33,015 nucleotides of DNA, taken from the NCBI GenBank assembly GCA_944322285.1, contig CALUOR010000039.1:1-33015 (forward strand). The letters are read 5' to 3'. Within the stretch, counting starts at the first letter, position 1. Each line of letters begins with the position of its first letter. The notes beneath the pieces are model-generated. The model was not told the origin of the DNA and ran no database searches. It worked only from the letters and a program-made list of their open reading frames with translations. Below, one piece after another: positions 8,318-15,577 of this stretch. A program made the position numbers and the translations under genes. This stretch comes from an uncultured Bacteroides sp. (GTDB lineage Bacteria > Bacteroidota > Bacteroidia > Bacteroidales > Bacteroidaceae).

Positions 8318-8524
8318 ATGAAAATGTTGAAAGAAAAAGCAGGTGAAACCGCAGGTAAGATTTGGAATGCCTTGAACGGTACCGAAGGCTTGACAGCCAA
8401 GCAAATCAAGAAAGCAACCAAGTTAGTTGACAAAGACCTTTATTTGGGCTTTGGCTGGCTTTTGAGAGAAGACAAAATCACCGTTGAGGAAGTAGAGGGC
8501 GAATTGTTTGTGAAATTGAGCTGA
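8318..8524 (+). CDS. Small winged-helix domain protein
   Basis: This 68-residue protein is almost entirely a winged helix-turn-helix: KAGETAGKIWNALNG (helix 1), GLTAKQIKKATKLVDKDLYL (helices 2-3) and GWLLREDKITVEEVEGELFV (wing). It matches the short Bacteroidetes winged-helix family (PF10771 type), whose members are stand-alone and of unknown role. It has its own promoter and a strong terminator right after it, so it is monocistronic. Whether it binds DNA or RNA cannot be told from sequence. Confidence 0.85.
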   Translation: MKMLKEKAGETAGKIWNALNGTEGLTAKQIKKATKLVDKDLYLGFGWLLREDKITVEEVEGELFVKLS

Positions 8525-8550
8525 TAAAGCAAACCAGAGAGAAAAAATTA

Positions 8551-8599
8551 AGATGCGTCGGATGCATAAAGAAGTGTGCATGCGGCGCATCTCTTTTTT
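8551..8599 (+). terminator. Rho-independent terminator after the winged-helix gene
   Basis: The stem AGATGCG (8551-8557) pairs with CGCATCT (8586-8592), with further ATGCA/TGCAT pairing inside, and a run of six T follows (8594-8599). The T run sits where the -33 region of the lepA promoter would be. Confidence 0.85.
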
Positions 8600-8616
8600 A
8601 TATGGTAGATTTTCCT

Positions 8617-8624
8617 TATCTTTG
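8617..8624 (+). promoter_or_regulatory. Promoter -7 box of lepA
   Basis: TATCTTTG lies 29 bases before the lepA ATG. The expected -33 position falls in the T-rich tail of the preceding terminator. Confidence 0.7.
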
Positions 8625-8653
8625 CGCCTACTTTTTATATTATACTGACCAAA

Positions 8654-10435
8654 ATGAAGCATATACGCAACTTTTGCATCATTGCACACATCGACCATGG
8701 CAAATCCACCTTGGCCGATCGTTTGCTGGAATTTACGAAAACCATACAAATTACTGAAGGCCAAATGCTGGACGACATGGATTTGGAGCGTGAACGAGGT
8801 ATCACCATTAAGAGCCATGCTATCCAAATGGAGTATACTTACAAGGGCGAGAAATACATACTGAACCTCATCGACACTCCGGGACACGTGGATTTCTCCT
8901 ACGAGGTGTCGCGCTCCATAGCCGCATGTGAAGGTGCGCTGCTCATCGTGGATGCTACGCAGGGCGTACAGGCACAGACCATCTCCAACCTCTATATGGC
9001 TATTGAGCATGACTTAGAGATTATTCCTGTGGTAAACAAGTGCGACATGGTGAACGCCATGCCCGAAGAGGTAGAGGATGAAATCGTAGAACTTCTGGGA
9101 TGCAAACACGAGGAAATCATACGCGCCAGCGGAAAGACCGGCATGGGTGTAGAAGAGATACTCAATGCCGTGGTAGAACGCATTCCGTGTCCGACGGGCG
9201 ATGAGGAAGCTCCTTTGCAAGCACTCATCTTCGATTCTGTATTCAACTCTTTTCGGGGCATCATCGCTTACTTCAAGATAGAGAATGGAGTCATTCGCAC
9301 GGGCGATAAAGTGAAGTTCTTCAATACCGGAAAAGAATACGAAGCCGACGAGATAGGAGTGCTTAAGATGGACATGGTGCCGCGTGCCGAACTCCGTACG
9401 GGCGATGTAGGCTATATTATTTCCGGTATAAAGACTTCCAAGGAAGTGAAAGTGGGCGACACCATCACCCACATAGCCCGTCCTTGCAAGGAGGCCATAG
9501 CCGGCTTTGAGGAAGTGAAGCCAATGGTTTTTGCAGGTGTGTACCCCATTGAGGCTGAGGATTTTGAAGACTTGCGCTCATCGCTTGAGAAACTCCAGTT
9601 GAACGATGCATCGCTGACCTTCCAGCCTGAGTCATCGTTAGCTTTGGGCTTCGGTTTCCGGTGCGGATTCTTGGGGCTGCTCCACATGGAGATTGTGCAG
9701 GAACGCTTGGACCGTGAGTTTGATATGAACGTCATCACTACCGTGCCCAACGTATCCTATAATGTCTACGACAAACAAGGCCACGTCATTGAGGTGCACA
9801 ATCCCGGTTCTATGCCCGACATCACGATGATAGACCATATTGAGGAGCCTTACATCCGTGCCTCCGTCATCACCACTACCGACTACATCGGTCCCATCAT
9901 GACTCTCTGCTTGGGTAAGCGAGGCGAACTGGTAAAGCAAGAATACATCTCCGGTAATCGCGTGGAAATCTATTACGACATGCCTTTGGGCGAAATTGTG
10001 ATAGACTTCTACGATAAGTTGAAGAGCATCTCCAAAGGCTATGCGTCGTTCGATTATCATCCTAACGGCTTTCGTCCCTCCAAGCTGATCAAGCTGGACA
10101 TTCTGCTTAATGGCGAGCCGGTGGATGCCCTCTCTACGCTGACTCACTTTGACAATGCTTACGAGTTGGGACGCCGCATGTGCGAGAAATTGAAGGAACT
10201 TATCCCCCGCCAGCAGTTCGAGATAGCCATACAGGCTGCCATAGGTGCCAAAATTATTGCGCGCGAAACTATTAAGGCCGTGCGCAAGGACGTTACCGCC
10301 AAGTGCTACGGAGGTGACGTGAGCCGTAAGCGCAAACTCCTTGAAAAGCAGAAGCGAGGTAAAAAGCGCATGAAGCAGATAGGCAACGTGGAAGTGCCTC
10401 AAAAAGCCTTCCTTGCCGTGCTGAAACTCGATTAG
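8654..10435 (+). CDS. lepA: Elongation factor 4 (LepA), ribosomal back-translocase GTPase
   Basis: LepA is a cytoplasmic translational GTPase that acts on stalled or mis-translocated ribosomes and affects initiation. The G1 loop AHIDHGKST is at residues 11-19. Switch [10 protein letters not shown] and the G4 motif NKCD follow. The LepA-specific C-terminal domain is intact ([15 protein letters not shown], then [24 protein letters not shown]). At 593 residues it is close to the usual 600. The start [14 protein letters not shown] is canonical. A hairpin pair and a terminator follow it, then a long repeat-rich gap. A short lepA-like scrap occurs 2.2 kb downstream. Confidence 0.98.
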   Translation: MKHIRNFCIIAHIDHGKSTLADRLLEFTKTIQITEGQMLDDMDLERERGITIKSHAIQMEYTYKGEKYILNLIDTPGHVDFSYEVSRSIAACEGALLIVDATQGVQAQTISNLYMAIEHDLEIIPVVNKCDMVNAMPEEVEDEIVELLGCKHEEIIRASGKTGMGVEEILNAVVERIPCPTGDEEAPLQALIFDSVFNSFRGIIAYFKIENGVIRTGDKVKFFNTGKEYEADEIGVLKMDMVPRAELRTGDVGYIISGIKTSKEVKVGDTITHIARPCKEAIAGFEEVKPMVFAGVYPIEAEDFEDLRSSLEKLQLNDASLTFQPESSLALGFGFRCGFLGLLHMEIVQERLDREFDMNVITTVPNVSYNVYDKQGHVIEVHNPGSMPDITMIDHIEEPYIRASVITTTDYIGPIMTLCLGKRGELVKQEYISGNRVEIYYDMPLGEIVIDFYDKLKSISKGYASFDYHPNGFRPSKLIKLDILLNGEPVDALSTLTHFDNAYELGRRMCEKLKELIPRQQFEIAIQAAIGAKIIARETIKAVRKDVTAKCYGGDVSRKRKLLEKQKRGKKRMKQIGNVEVPQKAFLAVLKLD

Positions 10436-10445
10436 AAAGTCTGCA

Positions 10446-10467
10446 CTGTGTTCGCGATGGAACACAG
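10446..10467 (+). other. Perfect hairpin just after lepA
   Basis: CTGTGTTC and GAACACAG form an 8-base perfect stem around a 6-base loop, 10 bases after the lepA stop. There is no T run, so it may stabilise the mRNA 3' end rather than terminate. Confidence 0.6.
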
Positions 10468-10481
10468 ATTCTAACTTTAGA

Positions 10482-10530
10482 GGGGTGTATCTGAATGAAA
10501 AAGCCATCTTTCATTTAGATATGCCCTTTA
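10482..10530 (+). terminator. Probable lepA terminator
   Basis: GGGGTGTATCTGAATGAAA (10482-10500) pairs with TTTCATTTAGATATGCCC (10509-10526) as a long, slightly imperfect stem followed by a T-rich tail. The position after lepA and the T-rich tail fit intrinsic termination. Confidence 0.7.
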
Positions 10531-10557
10531 TTTATTGTGTCCGTTTAATCTTCTGTT

Positions 10558-10853
10558 TGTAAAATCATTTCTATATTATCGAACCCATCGCATTATTGCC
10601 TCTAAATCAGCGCACTGTTTCCGTTCAATCACCGTAGTGTTTGTACCCCAAACACTGCGCTGTTTAGGAAGTAACACTGCGCTGGTTTAGCGCAATCAGC
10701 GCAGTGTTTCTGAGATGACTAATTAGTTGATAATCAGTGTAATATATAAATCGCTACATCATTTGAGGAATTTTATGCCTCAAATTTATATATTCATTAA
10801 CAAATAATTCCTTGAATACTTATTTAAGGTTAAATCTTTGTGTAAAATAAAAT
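10558..10853 (+). repeat. 296-base structured dispersed element, copy 1
   Basis: This non-coding stretch aligns without a gap over 296 bases to 26941-27236, at very roughly 78 percent identity by eye. It contains a stem-loop AGTGTTTG/CAAACACT (10636-10656), a perfect 12-base stem AACACTGCGCTG/CAGCGCAGTGTT (10673-10684 with 10697-10708) and a third stem ATTTGAGG/CCTCAAAT (10761-10785). Variants of CAGCGCAGTGTT recur four times in alternating orientation. No open frame of useful length is seen. It fills most of the gap after lepA. Confidence 0.8.
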
Positions 10854-10869
10854 ATACATAGAGAGCTTG

Positions 10870-11008
10870 TATAAGAATGGCCATTTTCGTACCTATTGGA
10901 ATAACCGTTCTAATGCTGTTAGAATGACCATTTCCAATCTATTAAAATAATCATTTTAAGGACATTAGTATGACCATTCAAAGAGGATTAGAATAATGAT
11001 TTATGATT
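10870..11008 (+). repeat. Six-copy 23-base degenerate tandem array
   Basis: Six units start at 10870, 10894, 10917, 10940, 10963 and 10986. All are 23 bases except the first, which is 24. The consensus is close to TATTAGAATGACCATTT plus six variable bases. No spacers of foreign sequence exist. The array lies just upstream of the promoter at 11044, so an operator array or DNA-bending site is possible, but nothing proves it. Confidence 0.8.
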
Positions 11009-11043
11009 TATTAACTAAAATGGGGGGAATTAAGGCTTTTTAT

Positions 11044-11051
11044 TAATTTTG
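11044..11051 (+). promoter_or_regulatory. Promoter -7 box of the lipoprotein pair
   Basis: TAATTTTG fits TAnnTTTG and lies 27 bases before a possible 35-codon leader frame and about 230 bases before the first lipoprotein gene. Confidence 0.6.
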
Positions 11052-11078
11052 CCCCATTGATTGAAACTTAATTTAACG

Positions 11079-11186
11079 ATGAACAAAGTTATGAGCATCT
11101 TTTTAAAAGCGGTGTGGCTATTGATACTCTCCGTGGGCGAAGCTTGTTCGATTTGCTTCTGTGAGCCGGGCAACCAAGCAAAGTGA
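11079..11186 (+). CDS. Possible 35-residue cysteine-rich leader peptide
   Basis: A short frame begins MNKVMSIFLKAVWLLILSVG and continues EACSICFCEPGNQAK. It has a hydrophobic core like a signal sequence, then three cysteines close together. It starts 27 bases after a TAnnTTTG box, the usual Bacteroides spacing, and ends about 100 bases before the lipoprotein gene, with a hairpin in between. It may be a regulatory leader peptide, a small secreted peptide or a remnant of a lipoprotein signal. No family is recognised, and coding status is uncertain. Confidence 0.35.
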   Translation: MNKVMSIFLKAVWLLILSVGEACSICFCEPGNQAK

Positions 11187-11215
11187 ATATCGTGTACGAA
11201 AGGTGAAGTAATAAG

Positions 11216-11258
11216 GTTCCCGCATCTTTCTTTATGTGTAACTATTTCCGATGGGAAC
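11216..11258 (+). other. Leader hairpin before the lipoprotein pair
   Basis: GTTCCC-g-CATC (11216-11226) pairs with GATGGGAAC (11250-11258) as a bulged stem of about ten pairs. It lies between the short leader frame and the ATG at 11285. Confidence 0.5.
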
Positions 11259-11284
11259 AGGAAAATACTAATTATTAAATTACA

Positions 11285-11932
11285 ATGAAAAGATTGAAAC
11301 AACTTTTTGGAATGACATTTTTCGCATGTGCGTTAACTTTGACATCGTGCGGGCTGTTGGAAACGCCGGAGTATCCGGACAGCGACTTTAGCATTGTGGG
11401 CACGTGGGAATATCACATCCCGGCTCTGAGTGGGTCGAAGCCCAAGGAAGGCTCTATCTATAATGCCGATGGGCGGATTACTTTTACTGCCGATGGACGC
11501 TTCTCGTTCGTCATTGACTCCGATCAAGGCGAGGTGAAAGGATGTGGTACGTACGAATATGACGGTGATGATGAAGGCGTGGATGCAAGTGGCGGAATTG
11601 CGTTAGAGTACGACTCCTATAAAGAGATAGAGCTGATAGAGCTTGCATTGAAGATACCCCATGCAATAATTGATCGCTATCCCGGTTACATCAGATGGGG
11701 GAATGAAGGAGACTTGGTGGAGGATGATTATATAGTTTCCGAGGGAAGAGAGTTCTATCGCGTGTCTGAGGAACCGTATGATGAGAATCTTGCCACATAT
11801 ACTTATACGAATAGCAAAGGTGAGGAGCTTTATGGATTGGTGGACTTCGGTGGCGATTGTATGCTGTCATTGCCTATCACGCTTGATAGACTTTACGGGC
11901 TTTATGATGAATTTATGGATCTTCAAAAATAG
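11285..11932 (+). CDS. Hypothetical lipoprotein (lipocalin-like start)
   Basis: This 215-residue protein has a type II signal peptide ending in the lipobox LTSC (Cys22), so it should be lipidated and anchored in the envelope. The mature part starts with acidic residues, which in Bacteroides often marks surface export. An early FSIVGTWEYH segment and later strand-rich stretches (ADGRITFTADGRFSFVID) resemble lipocalin-like beta-barrel lipoproteins. No closer family or function is recognised. It is followed after 9 bases by a second lipoprotein gene of similar design, so the two form an operon. Confidence 0.8.
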   Translation: MKRLKQLFGMTFFACALTLTSCGLLETPEYPDSDFSIVGTWEYHIPALSGSKPKEGSIYNADGRITFTADGRFSFVIDSDQGEVKGCGTYEYDGDDEGVDASGGIALEYDSYKEIELIELALKIPHAIIDRYPGYIRWGNEGDLVEDDYIVSEGREFYRVSEEPYDENLATYTYTNSKGEELYGLVDFGGDCMLSLPITLDRLYGLYDEFMDLQK

Positions 11933-11941
11933 TCTACTACA

Positions 11942-12631
11942 ATGAAACAATTTAGATTTTTACTGATTTCTTTAGGGTTGCTCCTTTCGTTAGGTGCATG
12001 TGACAAACTTTTTGGAGGAGATGGCTTGGAAGAAGACCCCACGATCTCCGAGACCATGGTGGGACTATGGTATGATGTGCAGAACAAGACGCTGGCTTAT
12101 TTTATATACCTTCGGGAAGACCGGGTGATGGTAAGTGCTTATGCGGAAACTATATTGGGTGAGGTCTCTACCGCTTCTGCCCTTTCATCTTGGATGTTCA
12201 CGACAGATGGACAGATATGTATAGATGGGGATCCTTTAGATGGCATGTATCGTGAGTATGGTGTATTATATAAGAAGAATTACAGCAGTTTGGAGTACGA
12301 AAAAATGTCGCGGATTTACGATCCCCGGAATGGAGTAGGGGCAAGTCTTCCGAACCTGACTCAGAAAGTCTGGACGGGATACGTTGATGACAAAATCGTT
12401 ACGCTGAAATTCAATGCGGACGGGACAGTAACACGTACCTACAAGCCCAATGCCGGCTGGGAAGGCGAGGAAGAAGTTCTGACGTGCAACTATTCGACCA
12501 AGGACGGTGTGATCTATTTCGAAGGTCTCGATGGAGCGCGAGCCGTGGGCATTAAGGGCAACTTCTCTTACAATTTCCTTTTTGCAGACTTTGGTGATGT
12601 CACTGTCTTGATGTCCAACCGTCCGGCCTAA
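11942..12631 (+). CDS. Hypothetical lipoprotein, partner of the preceding gene
   Basis: This 229-residue protein starts MKQFRFLLISLGLLLSLGAC, a type II signal with lipidated Cys20, followed by DKLFGGDGLEED, an acidic export-like stretch. An ETMVGLWYDV segment and KFNADGTVTRTY near the end again suggest a beta-rich lipocalin-like fold related in style to the upstream gene. Function is unknown. The stop TAA at 12629 is followed in the +1 frame by 37 further open codons that include a lepA-like motif. Confidence 0.8.
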   Translation: MKQFRFLLISLGLLLSLGACDKLFGGDGLEEDPTISETMVGLWYDVQNKTLAYFIYLREDRVMVSAYAETILGEVSTASALSSWMFTTDGQICIDGDPLDGMYREYGVLYKKNYSSLEYEKMSRIYDPRNGVGASLPNLTQKVWTGYVDDKIVTLKFNADGTVTRTYKPNAGWEGEEEVLTCNYSTKDGVIYFEGLDGARAVGIKGNFSYNFLFADFGDVTVLMSNRPA

Positions 12632-12644
12632 TTCGGTGGAAGTA

Positions 12645-12689
12645 TCCAAGGGCTATTCCTTGTTCGATTTTCATCCCAACGGCTTCCGT
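12645..12689 (+). pseudogene. 45-base lepA-like fragment
   Basis: In one frame this reads SKGYSLFDFHPNGFR. LepA here has [15 protein letters not shown], encoded at 10031-10075: 12 of 15 residues and 38 of 45 bases agree. Flanking sequence shows no further lepA similarity. It looks like a small diverged scrap of lepA left by rearrangement; a chance match cannot be fully excluded. It lies just after the second lipoprotein gene. Confidence 0.45.
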
Positions 12690-12716
12690 TTTGGGGATAT
12701 GTCATCCATTGATTAT

Positions 12717-12785
12717 GAGTATCAGGATTTGTCATTCGCTTAACATTGGTACTATATGATAATCGAATTTAAAATCTTGATACTC
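12717..12785. other. Long-loop inverted repeat between convergent genes
   Basis: GAGTATCAGGATTT (12717-12730) pairs with AAATCTTGATACTC (12772-12785), 14 positions with one wobble and a 41-base loop. It lies between the lipoprotein gene and the convergent esterase gene, so it may act as a bidirectional terminator, though no strong T run is present. Confidence 0.45.
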
Positions 12786-12805
12786 AGAGTAATCGAATTG
12801 GATAG

Positions 12806-14107
12806 TTACTTCAGTTGTTTCTTCATCCATTCGATAGAGGCATGGTTGGTCTCTGCAAATCGCCAGTGTCCCGATACGGGAGTAATGACTACTTCTTTCG
12901 GCGCTTTCACACTGTTGACTACGGCTGTGACGGATGTGGGCGAACAGGTTTCGTCATTGTAGCCGTAGGAATAGAAACCCGGTACAGTCAGTTGGCGGGC
13001 GAAGTTCACGACATCGTAATAGGACAAAGTACGTACGGCAACGTCGGGCGTGGCCGGTAGCTGTCGGTCTGTACTGAAGAACTTAGGCCATCCGCCCGCT
13101 CTCCCTTCCAAGAAACCGTTCATATCGCTCAGTGCGGGATAGAAAGGTGCCAGGAACGTTACTTTCTTGTTCAACGCTGCCGTTACGATTGTCAGTGCGC
13201 CGCCCTGTGAGCCGCCGGAGACGCCGACATTACGCCCGTCAAACTCCGGCAGGGAGCATAGGAAATCGATGGCACGGGTGCAACCCACATAGACATCTTT
13301 GTAATAATAATCTTCAGGAGCGTCCAATCCTCGGTACATGTAATTCTCCACCGCCTTCTGCCCCTGCTTGTATTCCTCTTCCGTAAGTTCGGGCGACAGA
13401 CCGTGTATCTCTATCTTCAAGGAGATGAAACCTTCGCGGGCATAGTCATATTCCGGTACAATCCGTTTGGAACCGGCACCGGGAGGGTAGAGGATGACGG
13501 GATACTTTCCTTCCGCCTTGGGCTTGATGAGGTAGCCGTAGATGCAGCGTCCATTTTCACCGCAGTTAATCTTCACCAAAGAGACTTCGGCAAAGTCTGT
13601 GTCACGGTGCGGAAGGCGTGTAACAACGGGTTCCATCGGTATGTTCTTGTCAGCGCTTTCCAACGTCTGTTGCCAAAAGTCGGTAAAGTCCTCCGGGCAG
13701 GGGATAACCGGACGTATCTGCTCCGGAGCGAAGGCTACTTTTACCATGTCTTTATACTCTTTACCTTCCACCCGGAAACTGAACCGGCATGTGCGGAAGC
13801 CCGGTTTATGAGCGGTGCCGACAGGAAGTTCTACCACCCCGTTATGGAAGCAGAGGCTGTCTGCATAGTCGGGTGACTGCATTTCGGGACCGCAGGTGAC
13901 AGATACCTTCACCCCGTCTAAGGCACGGCCGCTTACATTGGCATACAGACGCACACTTGCCTGTTCTCCCAAGGCATAGATACGGTCGCCGTGGTCAGTG
14001 ACAGGCAGATATTCCACATAGGGGCGTGGGGCCGGAGTGATTTGTGCCCACGTGCTCATTGAAAGCAGGCTCAGGCATAGGCCGAGCAGAATGTTTCGTT
14101 TCTTCAT
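12806..14107 (-). CDS. Secreted acetyl xylan esterase / CE7 family deacetylase
   Basis: This 433-residue alpha/beta-hydrolase begins with a type I signal peptide (KKRNILLGLCLSLLSMSTWA, cleavage near AQ), so it acts in the periplasm or outside. After an N-terminal beta domain, the catalytic half carries GGSQGG with nucleophile Ser300, Asp385 in GYNDETCSP and His414 in SGHW. This arrangement is that of AXE1/cephalosporin C deacetylase (CE7). Such enzymes remove acetyl groups from plant xylan oligosaccharides. It stands alone between the lipoprotein pair and the biotin operon and is not part of a visible polysaccharide utilisation locus. The precise substrate is unknown. Confidence 0.88.
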   Translation of the reverse strand: MKKRNILLGLCLSLLSMSTWAQITPAPRPYVEYLPVTDHGDRIYALGEQASVRLYANVSGRALDGVKVSVTCGPEMQSPDYADSLCFHNGVVELPVGTAHKPGFRTCRFSFRVEGKEYKDMVKVAFAPEQIRPVIPCPEDFTDFWQQTLESADKNIPMEPVVTRLPHRDTDFAEVSLVKINCGENGRCIYGYLIKPKAEGKYPVILYPPGAGSKRIVPEYDYAREGFISLKIEIHGLSPELTEEEYKQGQKAVENYMYRGLDAPEDYYYKDVYVGCTRAIDFLCSLPEFDGRNVGVSGGSQGGALTIVTAALNKKVTFLAPFYPALSDMNGFLEGRAGGWPKFFSTDRQLPATPDVAVRTLSYYDVVNFARQLTVPGFYSYGYNDETCSPTSVTAVVNSVKAPKEVVITPVSGHWRFAETNHASIEWMKKQLK

Positions 14108-14150
14108 ACGATATTCAGTTATTTGATTGGCCGATAAAGGTAAACTTAAT

Positions 14151-14927
14151 TTAGTTCATACGCAAGCCTACGGCGCATTTCTTCGCTACCACGTACACCG
14201 GATGATAAGTCAGCGTCACCCCCTGTGGCGAGCCGAAGTGGCGGGCGTAGCCTTGCGCGAAGTCCGCCAGGCGTCCCCGGCTCCAGGTGTGTCCCGACGT
14301 GCCCGTCACGCCCGTCATGCGCAGGTGGCGGAGCACGTCGAGGGGCGAGGGAAAGCACAGCGCCTCCTCCTCCTCGTCCAGCAGGAGGACATGCAGCCCC
14401 GCCTCCTCCAGCCATCGCGACAAGTCCGCCGGCGAGGGGTAGGCGAGGCCCTTGCCCGTCAGCGCGCGAATCTCCCGCAGGTTCCGGCTCCCGAAGGTGC
14501 TGAATGCCAGCACGCCGTCGGGCACGAGAAGCGCGGCGGCACGCCGGAAGAAGCGGTCGGGACGCTCGAACCATTGCAGTGTGGAGCACGACGTCAGCAG
14601 GTCGGTCCCGCCGGGCAGAGGGCATGTCTCCGCGTCGCCGGGCACGAAGCTGACGCCGGGGCGGGCGGTGAGGTCGTCTAAGCAGAACGCCATCTCCGGA
14701 CAGAGGTCGTTCAGGTGGAGGCGGTCGGGACGCCACGTGTCGTACAGCAGGCGCGAGTACAACCCCGTGCCGCATCCGAACTCAACAATCCGCCGCGGCG
14801 AAAACTCAGGCAGCAGCGACCGGATGCGCCCCATCATGCGTTCGGCCACCTGTTGCTGCACCCGTGCCTCGCGGCTGTAGGTGGCGCGGGCACGGGCAAA
14901 TCGTTCGGCTATCAGTCGCTTGTCCAT
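14151..14927 (-). CDS. bioC: Malonyl-ACP O-methyltransferase BioC
   Basis: BioC methylates the free carboxyl of malonyl-ACP so that fatty acid synthase can build pimeloyl-ACP methyl ester, the first committed step to biotin. The N-terminus reads KRLIAERFARARATYSREA, as in BioC. The SAM-binding motif VEFGCGTGLYS and LLTSCSTLQWF are present, and the tail has GVTLTYHPVYVV. At 258 residues it is full length. It overlaps the bioG stop by 16 bases and is the last gene of the biotin operon. Base composition is strongly GC-rich. BioD, which often follows, is absent here. Confidence 0.92.
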   Translation of the reverse strand: MDKRLIAERFARARATYSREARVQQQVAERMMGRIRSLLPEFSPRRIVEFGCGTGLYSRLLYDTWRPDRLHLNDLCPEMAFCLDDLTARPGVSFVPGDAETCPLPGGTDLLTSCSTLQWFERPDRFFRRAAALLVPDGVLAFSTFGSRNLREIRALTGKGLAYPSPADLSRWLEEAGLHVLLLDEEEEALCFPSPLDVLRHLRMTGVTGTSGHTWSRGRLADFAQGYARHFGSPQGVTLTYHPVYVVAKKCAVGLRMN

Positions 14928-15577
14928 CGGTCTTGCAAGTAGTAGTGGAACATCGGTTCATGATAATGCGCCCAAGGTTCCGTGCGGACGGGCGTGCCAA
15001 CTTCGTGCCAGGCTACCAACTGGTTGGCCGGGGGGATGATGCGGTCGTCCATGCCCACCACGGCTTCCGTCCACTCCCACCGGGGGGCGGGCAGGGAAGC
15101 GTCCGTCCGGGCCACCGACTCCAGCTCGTCGCGCAGCTCCTCCAGCGGACGGCGGGGCGTCACGCTGAGGAAGTCGCGGAAGGCGGCGCTATCGGCGCAC
15201 ATGCGGCGAAGAAACTTGTGGAGCGATGCCCCGCTCAGCCCCTCCTGCGTGCCCCGATACGTAGCGGGCGGTATGCCTCTGCGCCCGTCGACGGGGTAGG
15301 GAGTGCCATTAAGGGCTACCCGCGTGCGGACGTTCTCCCCCAGGAGATGCCCGACGCGCGAAGCCGCCCACACGCCCATCGACCAGCCGACAACGTGTAT
15401 CTCCTCGTAGCGGGCGACGAAGGCGGTGTCCATCTCCAGCGTGCGGTAGTCGTAGCACACCATGTAGTCCATCCCCCGGGGACGATAGCGGCGGAAGGGC
15501 GTCTCGTCGCAAGCCCATCCCGCAAAGAAGAGGAGCAGGCGGGGCCGGTTCTCCTCTATTATATATATAGGTGTCAT
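14912..15577 (-). CDS. bioG: Pimeloyl-[ACP] methyl ester esterase BioG
   Basis: BioG removes the methyl ester from pimeloyl-ACP, ending chain elongation. It replaces BioH in several groups. This 221-residue protein belongs to the DUF452 alpha/beta-hydrolase family: LLLFFAGWACDETPF at the start, then VVGWSMGVWAA with nucleophile Ser66, and a late His in WAHYHEPMF. The start overlaps the bioF stop in ATGA, and its end overlaps bioC, so all three are translationally coupled. Its neighbours make the role clear. Confidence 0.92.
   Translation of the reverse strand: MTPIYIIEENRPRLLLFFAGWACDETPFRRYRPRGMDYMVCYDYRTLEMDTAFVARYEEIHVVGWSMGVWAASRVGHLLGENVRTRVALNGTPYPVDGRRGIPPATYRGTQEGLSGASLHKFLRRMCADSAAFRDFLSVTPRRPLEELRDELESVARTDASLPAPRWEWTEAVVGMDDRIIPPANQLVAWHEVGTPVRTEPWAHYHEPMFHYYLQDRWTSD

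Noticed and set aside
10870-11008. CRISPR-like array
   Set aside because: Units are directly adjacent and degenerate, with no unique spacers and no cas genes in the window.
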